Shown: positions 46,376 to 56,169, counted from the first letter of the stretch. The stretch is DNA of 64,000 nt from Sphingobium sp. CCH11-B1 (GCF_001556865.1 NZ_LSJY01000135.1:1-64000); one strand, 5' to 3'. The notes: a model not told the origin generated them from the letters alone. Numbers and translations: made by a program.

Positions 46376-48847
46376 TCAGAAGTTCACCCTTATGGCGGCG
46401 GAGATCGTCCGGCCGTTGATCGACCGGGCGCGAACGATCCCATTCGCCGGGATCGCTCCCTCTTCCGCTTCGGTGAAACCCTTGACGTTGAACAGATTGT
46501 TCGCGTTCAGGGACAGCTGCACCCGGTCGACGGGACGATATTGCAGGAAGCCGTTGACCGTGGTGTAGCCGGGCAGCTTCAGTTGATCGCTATCCTGCGC
46601 ATAGCTCGATGTCGTGCCGATGATATTGGCACCGAAGGTCACCGGACCGACGTCGATCTGCGGGGTCGCCTGGAACACGAACTCGGCCTGCCGACGGGGA
46701 ACGTTGCCGACCACCGCAGGGGTCAGGGCGTCGCTGACGATCTTGGACTTGGTCCAGGTGCCGCCAGCGGTCAGGCTGAAGATGCCGGCGCGGTAATTGC
46801 CTTCCAGTTCCAGGCCATATGCGCGGTACTTGCGATCGACGAACCGCTGCGTGGTAGCCTCGAAATTCTGCTCTTCCGTGCGCGCCCAGAAGCCCGTCGC
46901 GTAAAGAGAAAGGCCGCCGGTGCGATATTTCACCCCGCCTTCAGCCTGCTTGACCATGTCGACAGCCGCATTGGCATCGACCAGATGGCCATCGACCGTG
47001 CTGACGGCCGGGCCGAACAGGAGCCTGTCGGCATTGGCGCGCCCGCCCTGGCTGTATCGTGCGAACAGCGCCAGATCCTGGGCGAGACGGTAGTTCACGC
47101 CAAGAGAATAGGACCAGTAGTTGAAGTCATAGTTCACCGGCGCGGGGCTGGTGAGCGGGATGACCGATACCCGCGTTTCGGCGTCCGATATCACGCCGTC
47201 CCCGTTGATGTCGCGGGATATGGTGCCGACCCGGCCCCCGCCCAGATCGGCGCCCGCGATGGAGCCGCTGGCGTCGCCGAAATCGTAGCGGATGCTGCCG
47301 TCGAGGGTCAGCTTGTCGGACGTCCAGCTAAGCGAGGCGAACGGAGCGTTCGTATTGTAATCGACATTGTAGCTGCGCCGGCAGCAGCCGCCGAAATAGC
47401 TGGCACCGTAGCCATATATGCCATCCTGCGTCACCAGCTGGCCGGTTGCGGAACGCACATTCACCAGCGCCGCGTTGCCGCCGCCTACCACGTCCGACAG
47501 CAAAGACGTCCAAAGCCATTCGGTGTCGATCGTCTGACGCGATTTGTAGAAGCCCAAAGTGAGCCCCAGCTTCCCGCTGCCCACGTCGAAATCGCGGGTG
47601 AGGCGGATGTCGTTGGTGATGTTGTTCAGGCTGTTGAGCTTGGTGTCGAACACGACGATCTGGGCGAGAAGGCCGTTGCCATTGAGCGTTGACGGATTGG
47701 CGATCGCCTGACCCGCATTGGGTCCGTTGGCATAGCTGAGCGTCGCTCCGGCGCCACCCATGGCTGCGGCGATGGTCGTCGCGGAATCGACATTGGCGGG
47801 GAAGTTCGAGATGAAGCGCCCCGACACGTCCGAATAGCGAAAACGCTCGGTCAGCTGCCAGCCGTCGGCGATCTCGAACTGGCTTTCCAGGCCGAAGGAT
47901 TTGACGATCGGGCGCTGCCCGTCGCGGATATCGTCCAGGACGGGGTTATTGTTGCCGTCGAGCGTCACATTGCGCGTGATATAGCGTGAATGCAGGGTGT
48001 CCTGGTTGATTCTGAAGCCTGGGATGTTGCTATATTTGGGATCGGCGTTGCTACCCGATACGCGGACCGGGTTGGGCAGGTAGCCGATGGCCCGGTCGTT
48101 CAGATATTTGCCGTAGAAACGGATATAGCCGCCGGCAAAGTCCTTGGTGATGTTGACCTTGATCTGTCCGCCCTTGTTCCCGTCATAGCCGGCCTCGCGC
48201 GGGCCGGTGCCTTGCCGGTAGAAGCCGCCGATATGAAAGCGCAGGTCATCCGCCAGCTTGCCGCCATAATCCACGTCCAGCCGATAATCGCTATAGTCGA
48301 GGCCGGCCGATGCCTGGATCGCGCCGCCCTCGGTTTCGCCGGTCTTGGAGATGAGGTTGATGACGCCGCCGGGCGAATTGGATGCGAAGGTGGATGCCGA
48401 ACCGCCGCGTATGGCTTCGACACGCTGGACGTTGAAGTCGGCGCGCAGGAAGATGTCGGCGTTGCCGAAGGTGATGTCGCCATATTCCAGAACGGGCAGG
48501 CCGTCTTCCTGCAACTGCAGGAATTTGGCGCCGCCGGACGCGACAGGAAGGCCGCGGACCGCGATATTGGCATTGCCTTCGCCGCCTGAAGATTCGGAAC
48601 GGATGCCGGGGATGTTGCGGAATATTTCCGCAACCGATCGCGGCGCGGACTGCTGAATGGCCTCGGCGCTCAGCGAACTGACGGACACCGAGCTGTCCAG
48701 CTTGTTCTGGCCCCGCGCGACGGCAGTCACGATGATTTCAGACGTATCTGTCGCAGGCGCCTCGGCGTCGGCCGCGTTGGTTTGCGCCAAGGCAGACGCA
48801 GGCATGGCCATCGCGGTTGTCGCCAACAAAAACGTAAATACCTTCAT
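46376..48847 (-). CDS. TonB-dependent receptor, probable sucrose uptake
   Basis: An 823-residue outer-membrane receptor: signal peptide (residues 1-21, ending ASALAQ), TonB-box-like EIIVTAVA, plug domain (SVAEIFRNIPGIRSESSGGEGNANIAVRG), and a barrel ending in a terminal Phe. ATG 48847 is preferred since the GGGAG site precedes it. Its promoter region holds two LacI-type operators. It is the first gene of receptor-GH68-fructokinase, and the divergent gene is a sugar MFS, so its substrate is probably sucrose or a fructose-containing sugar. Confidence 0.85.
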   Translation of the reverse strand: MKVFTFLLATTAMAMPASALAQTNAADAEAPATDTSEIIVTAVARGQNKLDSSVSVSSLSAEAIQQSAPRSVAEIFRNIPGIRSESSGGEGNANIAVRGLPVASGGAKFLQLQEDGLPVLEYGDITFGNADIFLRADFNVQRVEAIRGGSASTFASNSPGGVINLISKTGETEGGAIQASAGLDYSDYRLDVDYGGKLADDLRFHIGGFYRQGTGPREAGYDGNKGGQIKVNITKDFAGGYIRFYGKYLNDRAIGYLPNPVRVSGSNADPKYSNIPGFRINQDTLHSRYITRNVTLDGNNNPVLDDIRDGQRPIVKSFGLESQFEIADGWQLTERFRYSDVSGRFISNFPANVDSATTIAAAMGGAGATLSYANGPNAGQAIANPSTLNGNGLLAQIVVFDTKLNSLNNITNDIRLTRDFDVGSGKLGLTLGFYKSRQTIDTEWLWTSLLSDVVGGGNAALVNVRSATGQLVTQDGIYGYGASYFGGCCRRSYNVDYNTNAPFASLSWTSDKLTLDGSIRYDFGDASGSIAGADLGGGRVGTISRDINGDGVISDAETRVSVIPLTSPAPVNYDFNYWSYSLGVNYRLAQDLALFARYSQGGRANADRLLFGPAVSTVDGHLVDANAAVDMVKQAEGGVKYRTGGLSLYATGFWARTEEQNFEATTQRFVDRKYRAYGLELEGNYRAGIFSLTAGGTWTKSKIVSDALTPAVVGNVPRRQAEFVFQATPQIDVGPVTFGANIIGTTSSYAQDSDQLKLPGYTTVNGFLQYRPVDRVQLSLNANNLFNVKGFTEAEEGAIPANGIVRARSINGRTISAAIRVNF

Positions 48848-48904
48848 GTCATCACTCCCCAAGAGGTCGGTTGCGCCGACTCGATGCCCCTATGGCATAG
48901 AAGG

Positions 48905-48947
48905 TGCGCAAACGTTTGCCAAGAAAGATTTGGCAAACGTTTGCGCA
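48905..48947. promoter_or_regulatory. Twin LacI-type operators between the receptor and MFS genes
   Basis: GCAAACGTTTGC occurs twice (48908-48919 and 48933-48944), and the flanks extend this to a perfect 17-base inverted repeat with a 9-base centre. Centre spacing is 25 bases. Both divergent promoters must overlap it, so the LacI-type regulator at 50346-51341 should repress both sides. Confidence 0.75.
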
Positions 48948-49018
48948 ATCAGGTATGACGCGCTTCAAGCGACCGGAGATCGCAGCGATTCCGGCTATTG
49001 TTGGGAGAGGTAGGGCCT

Positions 49019-50344
49019 GTGTTGTTTCGTCCCAAACCACGTCTGAGCGCCATTAGGATCGCCGAAATGAATCTGGGCTTTTTCGGCCTGCAATTCTCCT
49101 TCGGCCTCCAGCAGGCGAATATGAGCCCTATCTACAGCTTCCTGGGCGCTGACGAGGCGTCCATGCCGTTGCTCTGGCTGGCCGGACCCGTCACTGGCCT
49201 GCTCGTGCAGCCTTTGGTTGGCGTCCTCAGCGACCGTACGCACAGCCGCTTGGGCAGGCGTACGCCCTATTTCCTGATCGGCGCGGCTCTTTGCAGCATC
49301 TGCCTTTTCGCCATGCCCTACAGCCCGGCCCTGTGGGTCGCTGCATCGCTCCTCTGGATTCTCGATGCAGCCAACAATGTCGCCATGGAGCCTTATCGGG
49401 CCTATGTGAGCGACCGTCTCGATCCGGCGCAGCAGGGCGCGGGTTTCCTGATGCAATCCGCCTTTACGGGCCTCGCGCAAACCCTGGCCTATCTCTCTCC
49501 GACGCTGCTCGTCCAGGCGGGCGTGAGCGCGGACCTGATCGACGCCAACGGCATCCCCGAAATCACCCGTATCGCGTTTCTCATCGGGGCCGTCCTGTCG
49601 ATCACCACGATTCTCTATTCGGTCCTGCGCGTCCCCGAACTGCCCCTCGACGCTGAAGAACGCGAACGCATCGCCGGCGTAGCGCTCACGGCCGGTTCCG
49701 CATTGCGCGACTTTGTGGCGGCACTCCGCGACATGCCGCGTCCCATGCGGCAACTGGCGGTCGCAATGCTGTTTCAGTGGTTCGCCATGTTCGCCTATTG
49801 GCAATATATCGCCTTTGCGCTTGCCCGGTCCCTGTTCGCCACGGCGGACGCGGGCAGCGCTGCCTTCCGGCAGGCCGTCCTGGTGACGGGGCAGGCGGGC
49901 GCGCTCTATAATTTCGTCGCCTTCATCGCCGCCTTCGCGATGATGCCGATTGTCCGGCGCGCGGGGGCCAGGTCCGTGCATGCCGGGGCGATGCTTCTTT
50001 CGGGGCTTGCCATGTTGTCGCTCTGCCTGGTCAGCAGCAGGATCGGCCTTATTCCCGCGATGATCGGCATCGGGATCGGCTGGGCCAGTCTGATGGGCAA
50101 CCCGTATGTCATGCTGGCAAGCGCCATTCCGCCTGCCAGAACCGGCGTCTATATGGGCATCTTCAACATGTTCATCGTCGTGCCCATGATGATCGAAACG
50201 CTCGTGATGCCGATCATCTACCGGCCCTTGCTGGGCGGGGATCCGCGCAATGTTCTCCTGCTGTCGGGCGCCATGATGCTGATTGCGGCTGCGGCGACCT
50301 TGCGCGTGAAGGAAGGCAGGACCGGGACGGTCAGCGCAAGTTGA
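49019..50344 (+). CDS. MFS sugar (sucrose-type) transporter
   Basis: A 441-residue MFS protein with 12 helices. The N-terminus NLGFFGLQFSFGLQQANMSP and the GPVTGLLVQPLVGVLSDRTH segment match the GPH/SUT-like sucrose transporters of bacteria (SuxC type). GTG 49019, ten bases after GGAGAGG, is the best start; a TTG lies upstream. It is divergent from the TonB receptor and ends one base before the LacI stop. Its role is import of the sugar taken up by the receptor. Confidence 0.82.
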   Translation: MLFRPKPRLSAIRIAEMNLGFFGLQFSFGLQQANMSPIYSFLGADEASMPLLWLAGPVTGLLVQPLVGVLSDRTHSRLGRRTPYFLIGAALCSICLFAMPYSPALWVAASLLWILDAANNVAMEPYRAYVSDRLDPAQQGAGFLMQSAFTGLAQTLAYLSPTLLVQAGVSADLIDANGIPEITRIAFLIGAVLSITTILYSVLRVPELPLDAEERERIAGVALTAGSALRDFVAALRDMPRPMRQLAVAMLFQWFAMFAYWQYIAFALARSLFATADAGSAAFRQAVLVTGQAGALYNFVAFIAAFAMMPIVRRAGARSVHAGAMLLSGLAMLSLCLVSSRIGLIPAMIGIGIGWASLMGNPYVMLASAIPPARTGVYMGIFNMFIVVPMMIETLVMPIIYRPLLGGDPRNVLLLSGAMMLIAAAATLRVKEGRTGTVSAS

Positions 50345-50345
50345 T

Positions 50346-51341
50346 CTACGCCGAACCGCGCAGGATCAGTTCCGGCTTCATCGCGACGGAGGCAACCGTT
50401 TCTCCCGCCATGCGTCGCATGAGAAGGTCGACCAGCAATCTCGCGCCATTGCGCATGTCCTGACGGACGGTGGTGAGCGGCGGAACCGTGTGTGCGGAAA
50501 TGCTGATGTCGTCATAGCCGACGATCGAGACGTCCTGCGGCACGCGCAAGCCCTGATCGGCGACCGCCCGCATGGCGCTCATGGCGATCACGTCGGACGC
50601 GGCGAATATGCCGTCCGGCGACGTGTGAGTTTCGAGGTAACGCGCCATGTCCTGATAGGCATCCTGGTCGGTCAGATGCAGCGGCAACAGGATTTCTTCG
50701 ACTTCGGCGGCTTGATTGATGGCGCGGTGAAATCCGGCATAGCGATCCGCGAATTCGGGAACCGCCGGGTCGCCAAGAAAGGCCAGCCTGCGCCGGCCGA
50801 TGGCGATAAGGTGCCTTGCCGCCATTTCTCCCCCCGTCAGATTGTCGGTGCCGACGGTGACCTGAACCAGATCCGGGCGATTCGCGCCCCAGACGACCAG
50901 AGGCGCAAACTGCTTCGCCACGCCTTCTATGACATCGGTCTGGTCCGATTGCCCGATCAGGATGATGCCATCGACGCGGCCGGACAGGGCCATGTTCGCC
51001 AGCCAGCTTTCGTCGCCAGGCACGACCCGGGACAGAAGCAGGTCATAACCTTGTTCAGCCAGCGCGTCGGCTAGGGGGCCAAGCAAGCCCATGAAGAAGG
51101 GATCGGAGAGGCTTTGCTGCACTTCGTGACCCAGCGGAAAAACCACGCCCACAGCGCCGGTGCGGCGCTTTCGGAAGAAACTGGCGGTCTGGTTCAGCCT
51201 GAAACCATGTTCTTCCGCAAGGGCCCTGATGCGGGCCTTCGTCTTTGCCGAGACCCGGGGATTGTCGTCCAGCGCCCGTGACACGGTTGAAACGTGGACG
51301 CCCGCGATCTTGGCCAGTTCCACAAGGCCGATGGTCTTCAT
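50346..51341 (-). CDS. LacI-type repressor of the sucrose genes
   Basis: A 331-residue LacI-family regulator: helix-turn-helix (LVELAKIAGVHVSTVSRALD, residues 6-25), the hinge with NQTASFFRKRRTG, and a periplasmic-binding-protein-like core. It should bind the GCAAACGTTTGC sites 1.4 kb upstream in the receptor/MFS gap and be released by the internal sugar. ATG 51341 gives the standard N-terminus. It could alternatively also act on the adjacent galactonate genes, but no such site is visible there. Confidence 0.88.
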   Translation of the reverse strand: MKTIGLVELAKIAGVHVSTVSRALDDNPRVSAKTKARIRALAEEHGFRLNQTASFFRKRRTGAVGVVFPLGHEVQQSLSDPFFMGLLGPLADALAEQGYDLLLSRVVPGDESWLANMALSGRVDGIILIGQSDQTDVIEGVAKQFAPLVVWGANRPDLVQVTVGTDNLTGGEMAARHLIAIGRRRLAFLGDPAVPEFADRYAGFHRAINQAAEVEEILLPLHLTDQDAYQDMARYLETHTSPDGIFAASDVIAMSAMRAVADQGLRVPQDVSIVGYDDISISAHTVPPLTTVRQDMRNGARLLVDLLMRRMAGETVASVAMKPELILRGSA

Positions 51342-51455
51342 TGAAATGGCAAATCCTCCGGCGCGCACGAAGCGGCCGGTCCAGGGCGGCCTTCCTGAAC
51401 GCTATAGCATGTTTTGGCGAAGGAGCCTATCGACGCCGCCTCTGCTCATGTCGAC

Positions 51456-52466
51456 CTAAAAGCGTGCGATCGCCTTCAACACATGGTCCGCTTGCGCGAT
51501 CAGCTCTGGAATGCGGGTCGGCATTTCCTCGGCCGACAGACTGTGGGTATGGAGGGCGTCGGTCGGGATGCTGCCGTCCAGCATAGCCTGCTTGACCCGA
51601 TCGAAATCGGAAGAGAGCGCATTGCGGCTGGCGATCAGGGTCGTCTCGCGCTTGTGGAATTCGGGATCTGGGAAAACAAGATCGCCGGGCGCGACGCCGA
51701 CCAGCACCAGCGCGCCGCCATGCGCGACATGGTTAAGGCTCTGGGCCATCGCCTGCAGCGAACCCGTGGCATCGAACACCATGTCGAACATCTCTCCGTC
51801 GGTGCGGGCGGCGAGGTCGCTCGCAAGGTCCGGCCCGGCTTCGACGATGTCGGTGAAACCCAGCCGGTCCCGGGCATAGGCCAGGCGCGAAGGTCGGGTG
51901 TCGACCAGCGTGACGGACGCACCGTTCAGCCGGGCGAACAGGCCCGCCGCGACGCCGATCGGACCCGCGCCCACAACCAGCGTCCGGTCGTCCCCGCCAA
52001 CCCGTGACCGCGCCACCGCATGGGCCCCGATCGCCAGGAATTCGAGCATCGCCGCCTGGTCGATGCTGAGGCCCGTGGCGTCGATCACCGCGCGTTCGGG
52101 TACAGCAATCAATTCGGTCATGCCGCCGTCCGCATGGACGCCCAGCACGCTGATGTTCATACAGGCGTTAGGCTTGCCCCGACGGCACGCGACGCAATGG
52201 CCGCAGGAAAGATAGGGGTTGATCGCCACCGTCTGGCCGGGACGGAAGGCGGAGCCCTGACCGGCCTCCACGACTTCGCCTCCCAGTTCATGCCCCATCA
52301 CGCGCGGATAGGCGAGGAAGGGGTGGCGGCCTGCGAAGATATGATAGTCGGTGCCGCACAATCCCACGCGACGGATGCGGACGAGTATCTGGCCGGCCTG
52401 CACCGCAGGTTCGGGCCGCTCTTCCATTTCGATGCTGAAGGGTTCGCGACAGACGATCGCTTTCAT
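51456..52466 (-). CDS. Zinc-dependent alcohol dehydrogenase, probable L-galactonate 5-dehydrogenase
   Basis: A 336-residue medium-chain dehydrogenase. Catalytic zinc: GLCGTDYHIFAG and RVMGHELGGEV; structural zinc: NPYLSCGHCVACRRGKPNAC; NAD fold: VVGAGPIGVAAG. The length and motifs match LgoD/threonine-DH-like sugar-acid dehydrogenases. Together with the lactonase, mannitol-type dehydrogenase and altronate dehydratase it would give L-galactonate to D-tagaturonate. It is divergent from that operon (79-base gap). The exact substrate is inferred. Confidence 0.8.
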   Translation of the reverse strand: MKAIVCREPFSIEMEERPEPAVQAGQILVRIRRVGLCGTDYHIFAGRHPFLAYPRVMGHELGGEVVEAGQGSAFRPGQTVAINPYLSCGHCVACRRGKPNACMNISVLGVHADGGMTELIAVPERAVIDATGLSIDQAAMLEFLAIGAHAVARSRVGGDDRTLVVGAGPIGVAAGLFARLNGASVTLVDTRPSRLAYARDRLGFTDIVEAGPDLASDLAARTDGEMFDMVFDATGSLQAMAQSLNHVAHGGALVLVGVAPGDLVFPDPEFHKRETTLIASRNALSSDFDRVKQAMLDGSIPTDALHTHSLSAEEMPTRIPELIAQADHVLKAIARF

Positions 52467-52545
52467 GACCTGCTCCTTGCCTCGGCGATGTCTCTCCCGG
52501 TGGGCCTAGACGATCATTCTCATATATGCAAGTTAGGGATCGCAT

Positions 52546-53382
52546 ATGCGAATAGACGCTCATCATCATCTCTGGCGCTACGATCCCGCCGCATTCGGCT
52601 GGATCGATCCCGCGTCCGCCATCGCCCGCGATTTCTCGACGGCCGATCTCGCCTTCTGTCTGGACGAAGCTGGCGTCGAAGCTGTCATTGCCGTGCAGGC
52701 ACGGCAATGCGCGGAGGAAACCGATTTCCTGCTCGACGCCGCCAGACGGTTCGCGCGGACCGTCGGGGTGGTGGGCTGGATCGACCTGCGCGCGTCGGAC
52801 ATTGACACACTGCTCGCTGCGCGGACGAACCCGCTGATCGTCGGCTACCGGCATGTGGTGCAGGACGAGGCGGATCCGGATTTCCTGCTTGCCGACGCGT
52901 TCGTCCATGGCGTCAGCGCCGTGGTCCGCCATGGCCTGTGCTACGATCTGCTCGTCAATCACGCGCAGCTTGCGACCGTGCCTGCTTTCCTCGACAGGGT
53001 TGGTCCGGGTCGGTTCGTGCTGGATCACGCGGCAAAACCCGACATCGCCCGCGGCGGCTGGCAGCCCTGGGCTGACGATCTGGCGGCTGTCGCGCGCCGG
53101 CCGGACGTCTGGTGCAAGGTCTCGGGGCTGGTGACGGAAGCTGATCATCGGCATTGGCGACCCAAGGATGTGGAGCGCTATCTGGATCATGTCTTCGCCG
53201 CGTTCGGGCCGGATCGGCTGATCTGGGGATCGGACTGGCCGGTCTGTCTGCTCGCGACTCCCTACCGTGCCGTGCACGATCTGATCGCTGATTATGTCGC
53301 GCGTCACTGCCCCGATGCCGAAGCCGCCATTTTCGGCGGCAATGCTGCGCGCGCTTACGCGCTGCAAGCGGGGCAGCCATGA
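52546..53382 (+). CDS. Amidohydrolase-2 sugar lactonase
   Basis: A 278-residue amidohydrolase of the COG3618 lactonase family. It has RIDAHHHLWRYDPA at the first strand, FVLDHAAKPDI, KVSGLVTEA and WGSDWPVCLL with the catalytic Asp. Relatives open L-rhamnono-, L-fucono- and L-galactono-lactones. The first of three coupled genes; the ATGA overlap with the next gene shows joint translation. Lactone of L-galactonate is the best fit given the neighbours. Confidence 0.8.
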   Translation: MRIDAHHHLWRYDPAAFGWIDPASAIARDFSTADLAFCLDEAGVEAVIAVQARQCAEETDFLLDAARRFARTVGVVGWIDLRASDIDTLLAARTNPLIVGYRHVVQDEADPDFLLADAFVHGVSAVVRHGLCYDLLVNHAQLATVPAFLDRVGPGRFVLDHAAKPDIARGGWQPWADDLAAVARRPDVWCKVSGLVTEADHRHWRPKDVERYLDHVFAAFGPDRLIWGSDWPVCLLATPYRAVHDLIADYVARHCPDAEAAIFGGNAARAYALQAGQP

Positions 53383-54494
53383 TCCTGCAATTTGGAACCA
53401 GCCGTTTCCTTCAGGCGCATGTCGACCTCTTCGCGTGGGAGGCGGCGCAGGCCGGGCAGGATGTGCCGGACATCGCGATCGTTCAGGTTAGCGGCGATGC
53501 CAGCCGGGCAGGCCGGCTTCAGGCGTTCAACGATTCGGCCGGCTTCCCGGTGATCGTGCGCGGACTGGAGCAGGGCGTGCCCGTGGAGCGGCGGGTCCAG
53601 GTCTGCAGCGTGACGCGCGGCCTGTCCGCCAGCGGCGACTGGGCAGCGCTTTGCGATCTGTTCGTCGATCGGGCGACCCATATCGTGTCGAACAGCGGCG
53701 ACACGGGCTATGATATCGGCGACGCGGACCGCGCGCGGAATGGCGATGGCCCGCCGCGAAGCTTCTGCGGCATCCTCCTGAACCTGCTTCATCGTCGCTG
53801 GATGGCGGGGCGTCCGGGCGTCACCCTGCTGCCCTGCGAACTGGTCGCGGCCAATGGTGCGACATTGCGCAAGGCGGTGCGGGGCCTTGCGATAGCGCAG
53901 GGTCTGGAAACGGACTTCATCGCGTGGCTGGAGGCGACATGCCTGTGGGTCAACACGCTGGTCGACCGGATCGTCAGCGCGCCGCTGGAACCGGCGGGGG
54001 CTGTCGCGGAACCCTACGCCTTATGGGCGATCGAACGGCAGCCGGCGCTCGTCATGCCCTTTGTCCACCCTTCAGTGACTGTCGTGAACGACCTCCAACG
54101 CAGCGAGCGTTTGAAGCTGCACATCCTCAACCTCGGCCATAGCTGGCTCGCGGAAGAGTGGGCGCAGGCGGGGGGCGACCGCGCCGTTACCGTGCTTTCG
54201 ATGATGCAGGACGAAGCATCGGCCGACCGGCTCGCGCGCCTGTATGCCGATGAGGTGGTGCCGGGCTTCACGGCCATGGGTTGGGGGGAGCATGCGCGCG
54301 ATTATGTCGCGATGACGCTCGACCGCTTTGCCAACCCCTATCTGGAACATCGGCTGTCGGACATCCACGCCCATCATCCCGCCAAGGTGGCGAAGCGGAT
54401 CGGGGCATTTGTCGACTGGGTGGACGGCAGCGACTGCCATTTGCCGATGCCGCACTTGCGCGCGCTGGCGGGGCGCTATGGAGATATAGAATAA
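53379..54494 (+). CDS. Mannitol-dehydrogenase family sugar-acid reductase (UxaB-like)
   Basis: A 371-residue polyol-specific long-chain dehydrogenase. The NAD fold is at the N-terminus (MILQFGTSRFLQAHVDLF) and the catalytic K-x4-N-x2-H pattern is in KLHILNLGHSW. Family members include tagaturonate reductase (UxaB) and fructuronate reductase (UxuB). The adjacent altronate dehydratase makes D-tagaturonate to D-altronate the likely step. It is shorter than E. coli UxaB (about 480). It starts in an ATGA overlap with the lactonase gene and its TAA stop overlaps the next ATG. Confidence 0.82.
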   Translation: MILQFGTSRFLQAHVDLFAWEAAQAGQDVPDIAIVQVSGDASRAGRLQAFNDSAGFPVIVRGLEQGVPVERRVQVCSVTRGLSASGDWAALCDLFVDRATHIVSNSGDTGYDIGDADRARNGDGPPRSFCGILLNLLHRRWMAGRPGVTLLPCELVAANGATLRKAVRGLAIAQGLETDFIAWLEATCLWVNTLVDRIVSAPLEPAGAVAEPYALWAIERQPALVMPFVHPSVTVVNDLQRSERLKLHILNLGHSWLAEEWAQAGGDRAVTVLSMMQDEASADRLARLYADEVVPGFTAMGWGEHARDYVAMTLDRFANPYLEHRLSDIHAHHPAKVAKRIGAFVDWVDGSDCHLPMPHLRALAGRYGDIE

Positions 54495-55990
54495 TGGTAA
54501 GGGCGTTACGGATTACGGACGCGGACGATGTGGCGATCCTCATCGACGATGCAGCGCCCGGCGACGATGTGCTGGGCATTGCGGCGCGCGATGCCATCCC
54601 GAGCGGGCACAAGTTGACGCTGAGGCCGATCGCGGCGGGCGAGATCGTGCGCAAATATGGGCAGGTCATCGGCGTCGCCACGCGCGACATCGCGCCGGGC
54701 GAGCATGTCCATTCGCACAATCTGGAGGTAGGCGACCATCAGACGGGTGAAGGCGTGCCGGCGCCGGCCGCGCGACCGGCCGCCGCTGACCTGTCGGCCG
54801 CCACTTTCGATGGCTATCTGCGCGCCGGCGGCGCGGTCGGCACGCGCAACGCGATTGGCATCATCGCCAGCGTCAACTGCTCGGCGACGGTCGTGCGCCG
54901 CATCGCCCGCCAGTTCGAGGGGCGTCTGCCCGCTGGCATCGATGCGGTCGCTCCGTTCACGCACGGCAGCGGGTGCGGCATGCCCAAATCGGGCGACGGC
55001 TTCGAAACGCTGGAACGGACGCTGGCGGGCTATGCGCGGAATCCCAATTTCGGCGGCGTGCTGCTGATCGGACTGGGGTGCGAAGTGGCGCAGATCGACG
55101 AGATGATGGCACGGCACGGGCTGACCGCCGGGCCGCGCCTGCGCACGCTGACGATTCAGGATGCGGGCGGCACGGCGCAGGCGATCGAGCGGGGCAGCGC
55201 TATCGTGACCGAACTGATTGAGGAAGCGGCCGCAGATCGGCGCACGACGCGACCGGCGTCGGACCTCGTGCTGGGGCTGCAGTGCGGCGGTTCGGATGGC
55301 TGGTCCGGGGTCACCGCCAATCCAGCGCTGGGTGCGGCGACCGACCTGCTGGTCGCGGCGGGCGGCACCGCGTTCCTGTCGGAAACGCCGGAAATCTACG
55401 GTGCGGAACACCTCTTGATCGCCAGGGCAACAAACCCCGCCGTGGCGCGCGCTTTGCAGGCGCGGATCGCCTGGTGGGAGGAATATGCCGCGCGCAACAG
55501 CGCCAACCTCGACAACAACCCGTCGCCCGGCAACAAGGCCGGCGGACTCACGACAATCTTCGAAAAGTCGCTGGGCGCGATCGCCAAGGCCGGGTCCGCG
55601 CCGCTGGCGGACGTCCTGCTCTATGGTGAGCAAAGACGGGTCAACGGCCTCAACTTCATGGATTCGCCGGGCTACGATCCCTGCTCCGCGACCGGGCAGA
55701 TCGCGTCCGGCGCCAATCTGCTGGCCTTCACCACCGGGCGCGGGTCGGCGTTCGGCGCGCAGCCGACGCCGTGCCTCAAACTGGCGTCCAACGCGGCGCT
55801 CGCGCGGTCGATGGCGGACGACATCGACATCGACTGTTCGCCCGTGCTCGGCGGCCTTTCCGTAGCGGACGCGGGGCGCATGATCTTCGACCGGCTGCTG
55901 GCGACCGCATCGGGCGCGCCGACGAAGTCTGAGGCGCTGGGCATGGGCGATTTCGAATTCGTTCCCTGGCAACTTGGCGCCTGGATGTAG
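54494..55990 (+). CDS. uxaA: Altronate dehydratase UxaA
   Basis: A 498-residue dehydratase converting D-altronate to 2-keto-3-deoxygluconate. It joins the N-terminal SAF domain (about residues 8-85, ILIDDAAPGDDVLGIAARDA) to the large UxaA/GarD domain with THGSGCGMPKSGDGFETL and GLQCGGSDGWSGVTANPALG. The length matches E. coli UxaA (495). ATG 54494 shares bases with the preceding stop. It is the last gene of the three-gene run. Confidence 0.92.
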   Translation: MVRALRITDADDVAILIDDAAPGDDVLGIAARDAIPSGHKLTLRPIAAGEIVRKYGQVIGVATRDIAPGEHVHSHNLEVGDHQTGEGVPAPAARPAAADLSAATFDGYLRAGGAVGTRNAIGIIASVNCSATVVRRIARQFEGRLPAGIDAVAPFTHGSGCGMPKSGDGFETLERTLAGYARNPNFGGVLLIGLGCEVAQIDEMMARHGLTAGPRLRTLTIQDAGGTAQAIERGSAIVTELIEEAAADRRTTRPASDLVLGLQCGGSDGWSGVTANPALGAATDLLVAAGGTAFLSETPEIYGAEHLLIARATNPAVARALQARIAWWEEYAARNSANLDNNPSPGNKAGGLTTIFEKSLGAIAKAGSAPLADVLLYGEQRRVNGLNFMDSPGYDPCSATGQIASGANLLAFTTGRGSAFGAQPTPCLKLASNAALARSMADDIDIDCSPVLGGLSVADAGRMIFDRLLATASGAPTKSEALGMGDFEFVPWQLGAWM

Positions 55991-56169
55991 AAGAACGAAC
56001 AGTTGGAGAAGGATGTGTGAAGACGTCCTGCCCATCCTTGCCGCCGTCGGCGCGTGGGCGCAAAGGCACCATGGCAAGGGCAGCGTCAGCCGGATCGCGG
56101 ACGCCGAAACGGGCACATGGATCGACGCGGGGTGCTCTGCCGCGAAACGCCGCGTAACGGCGGCCCGGA

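Noticed and set aside
55991..56169. Small gene between uxaA and rel
   Set aside because: Frames there would overlap the rel end and show no binding site or homology.
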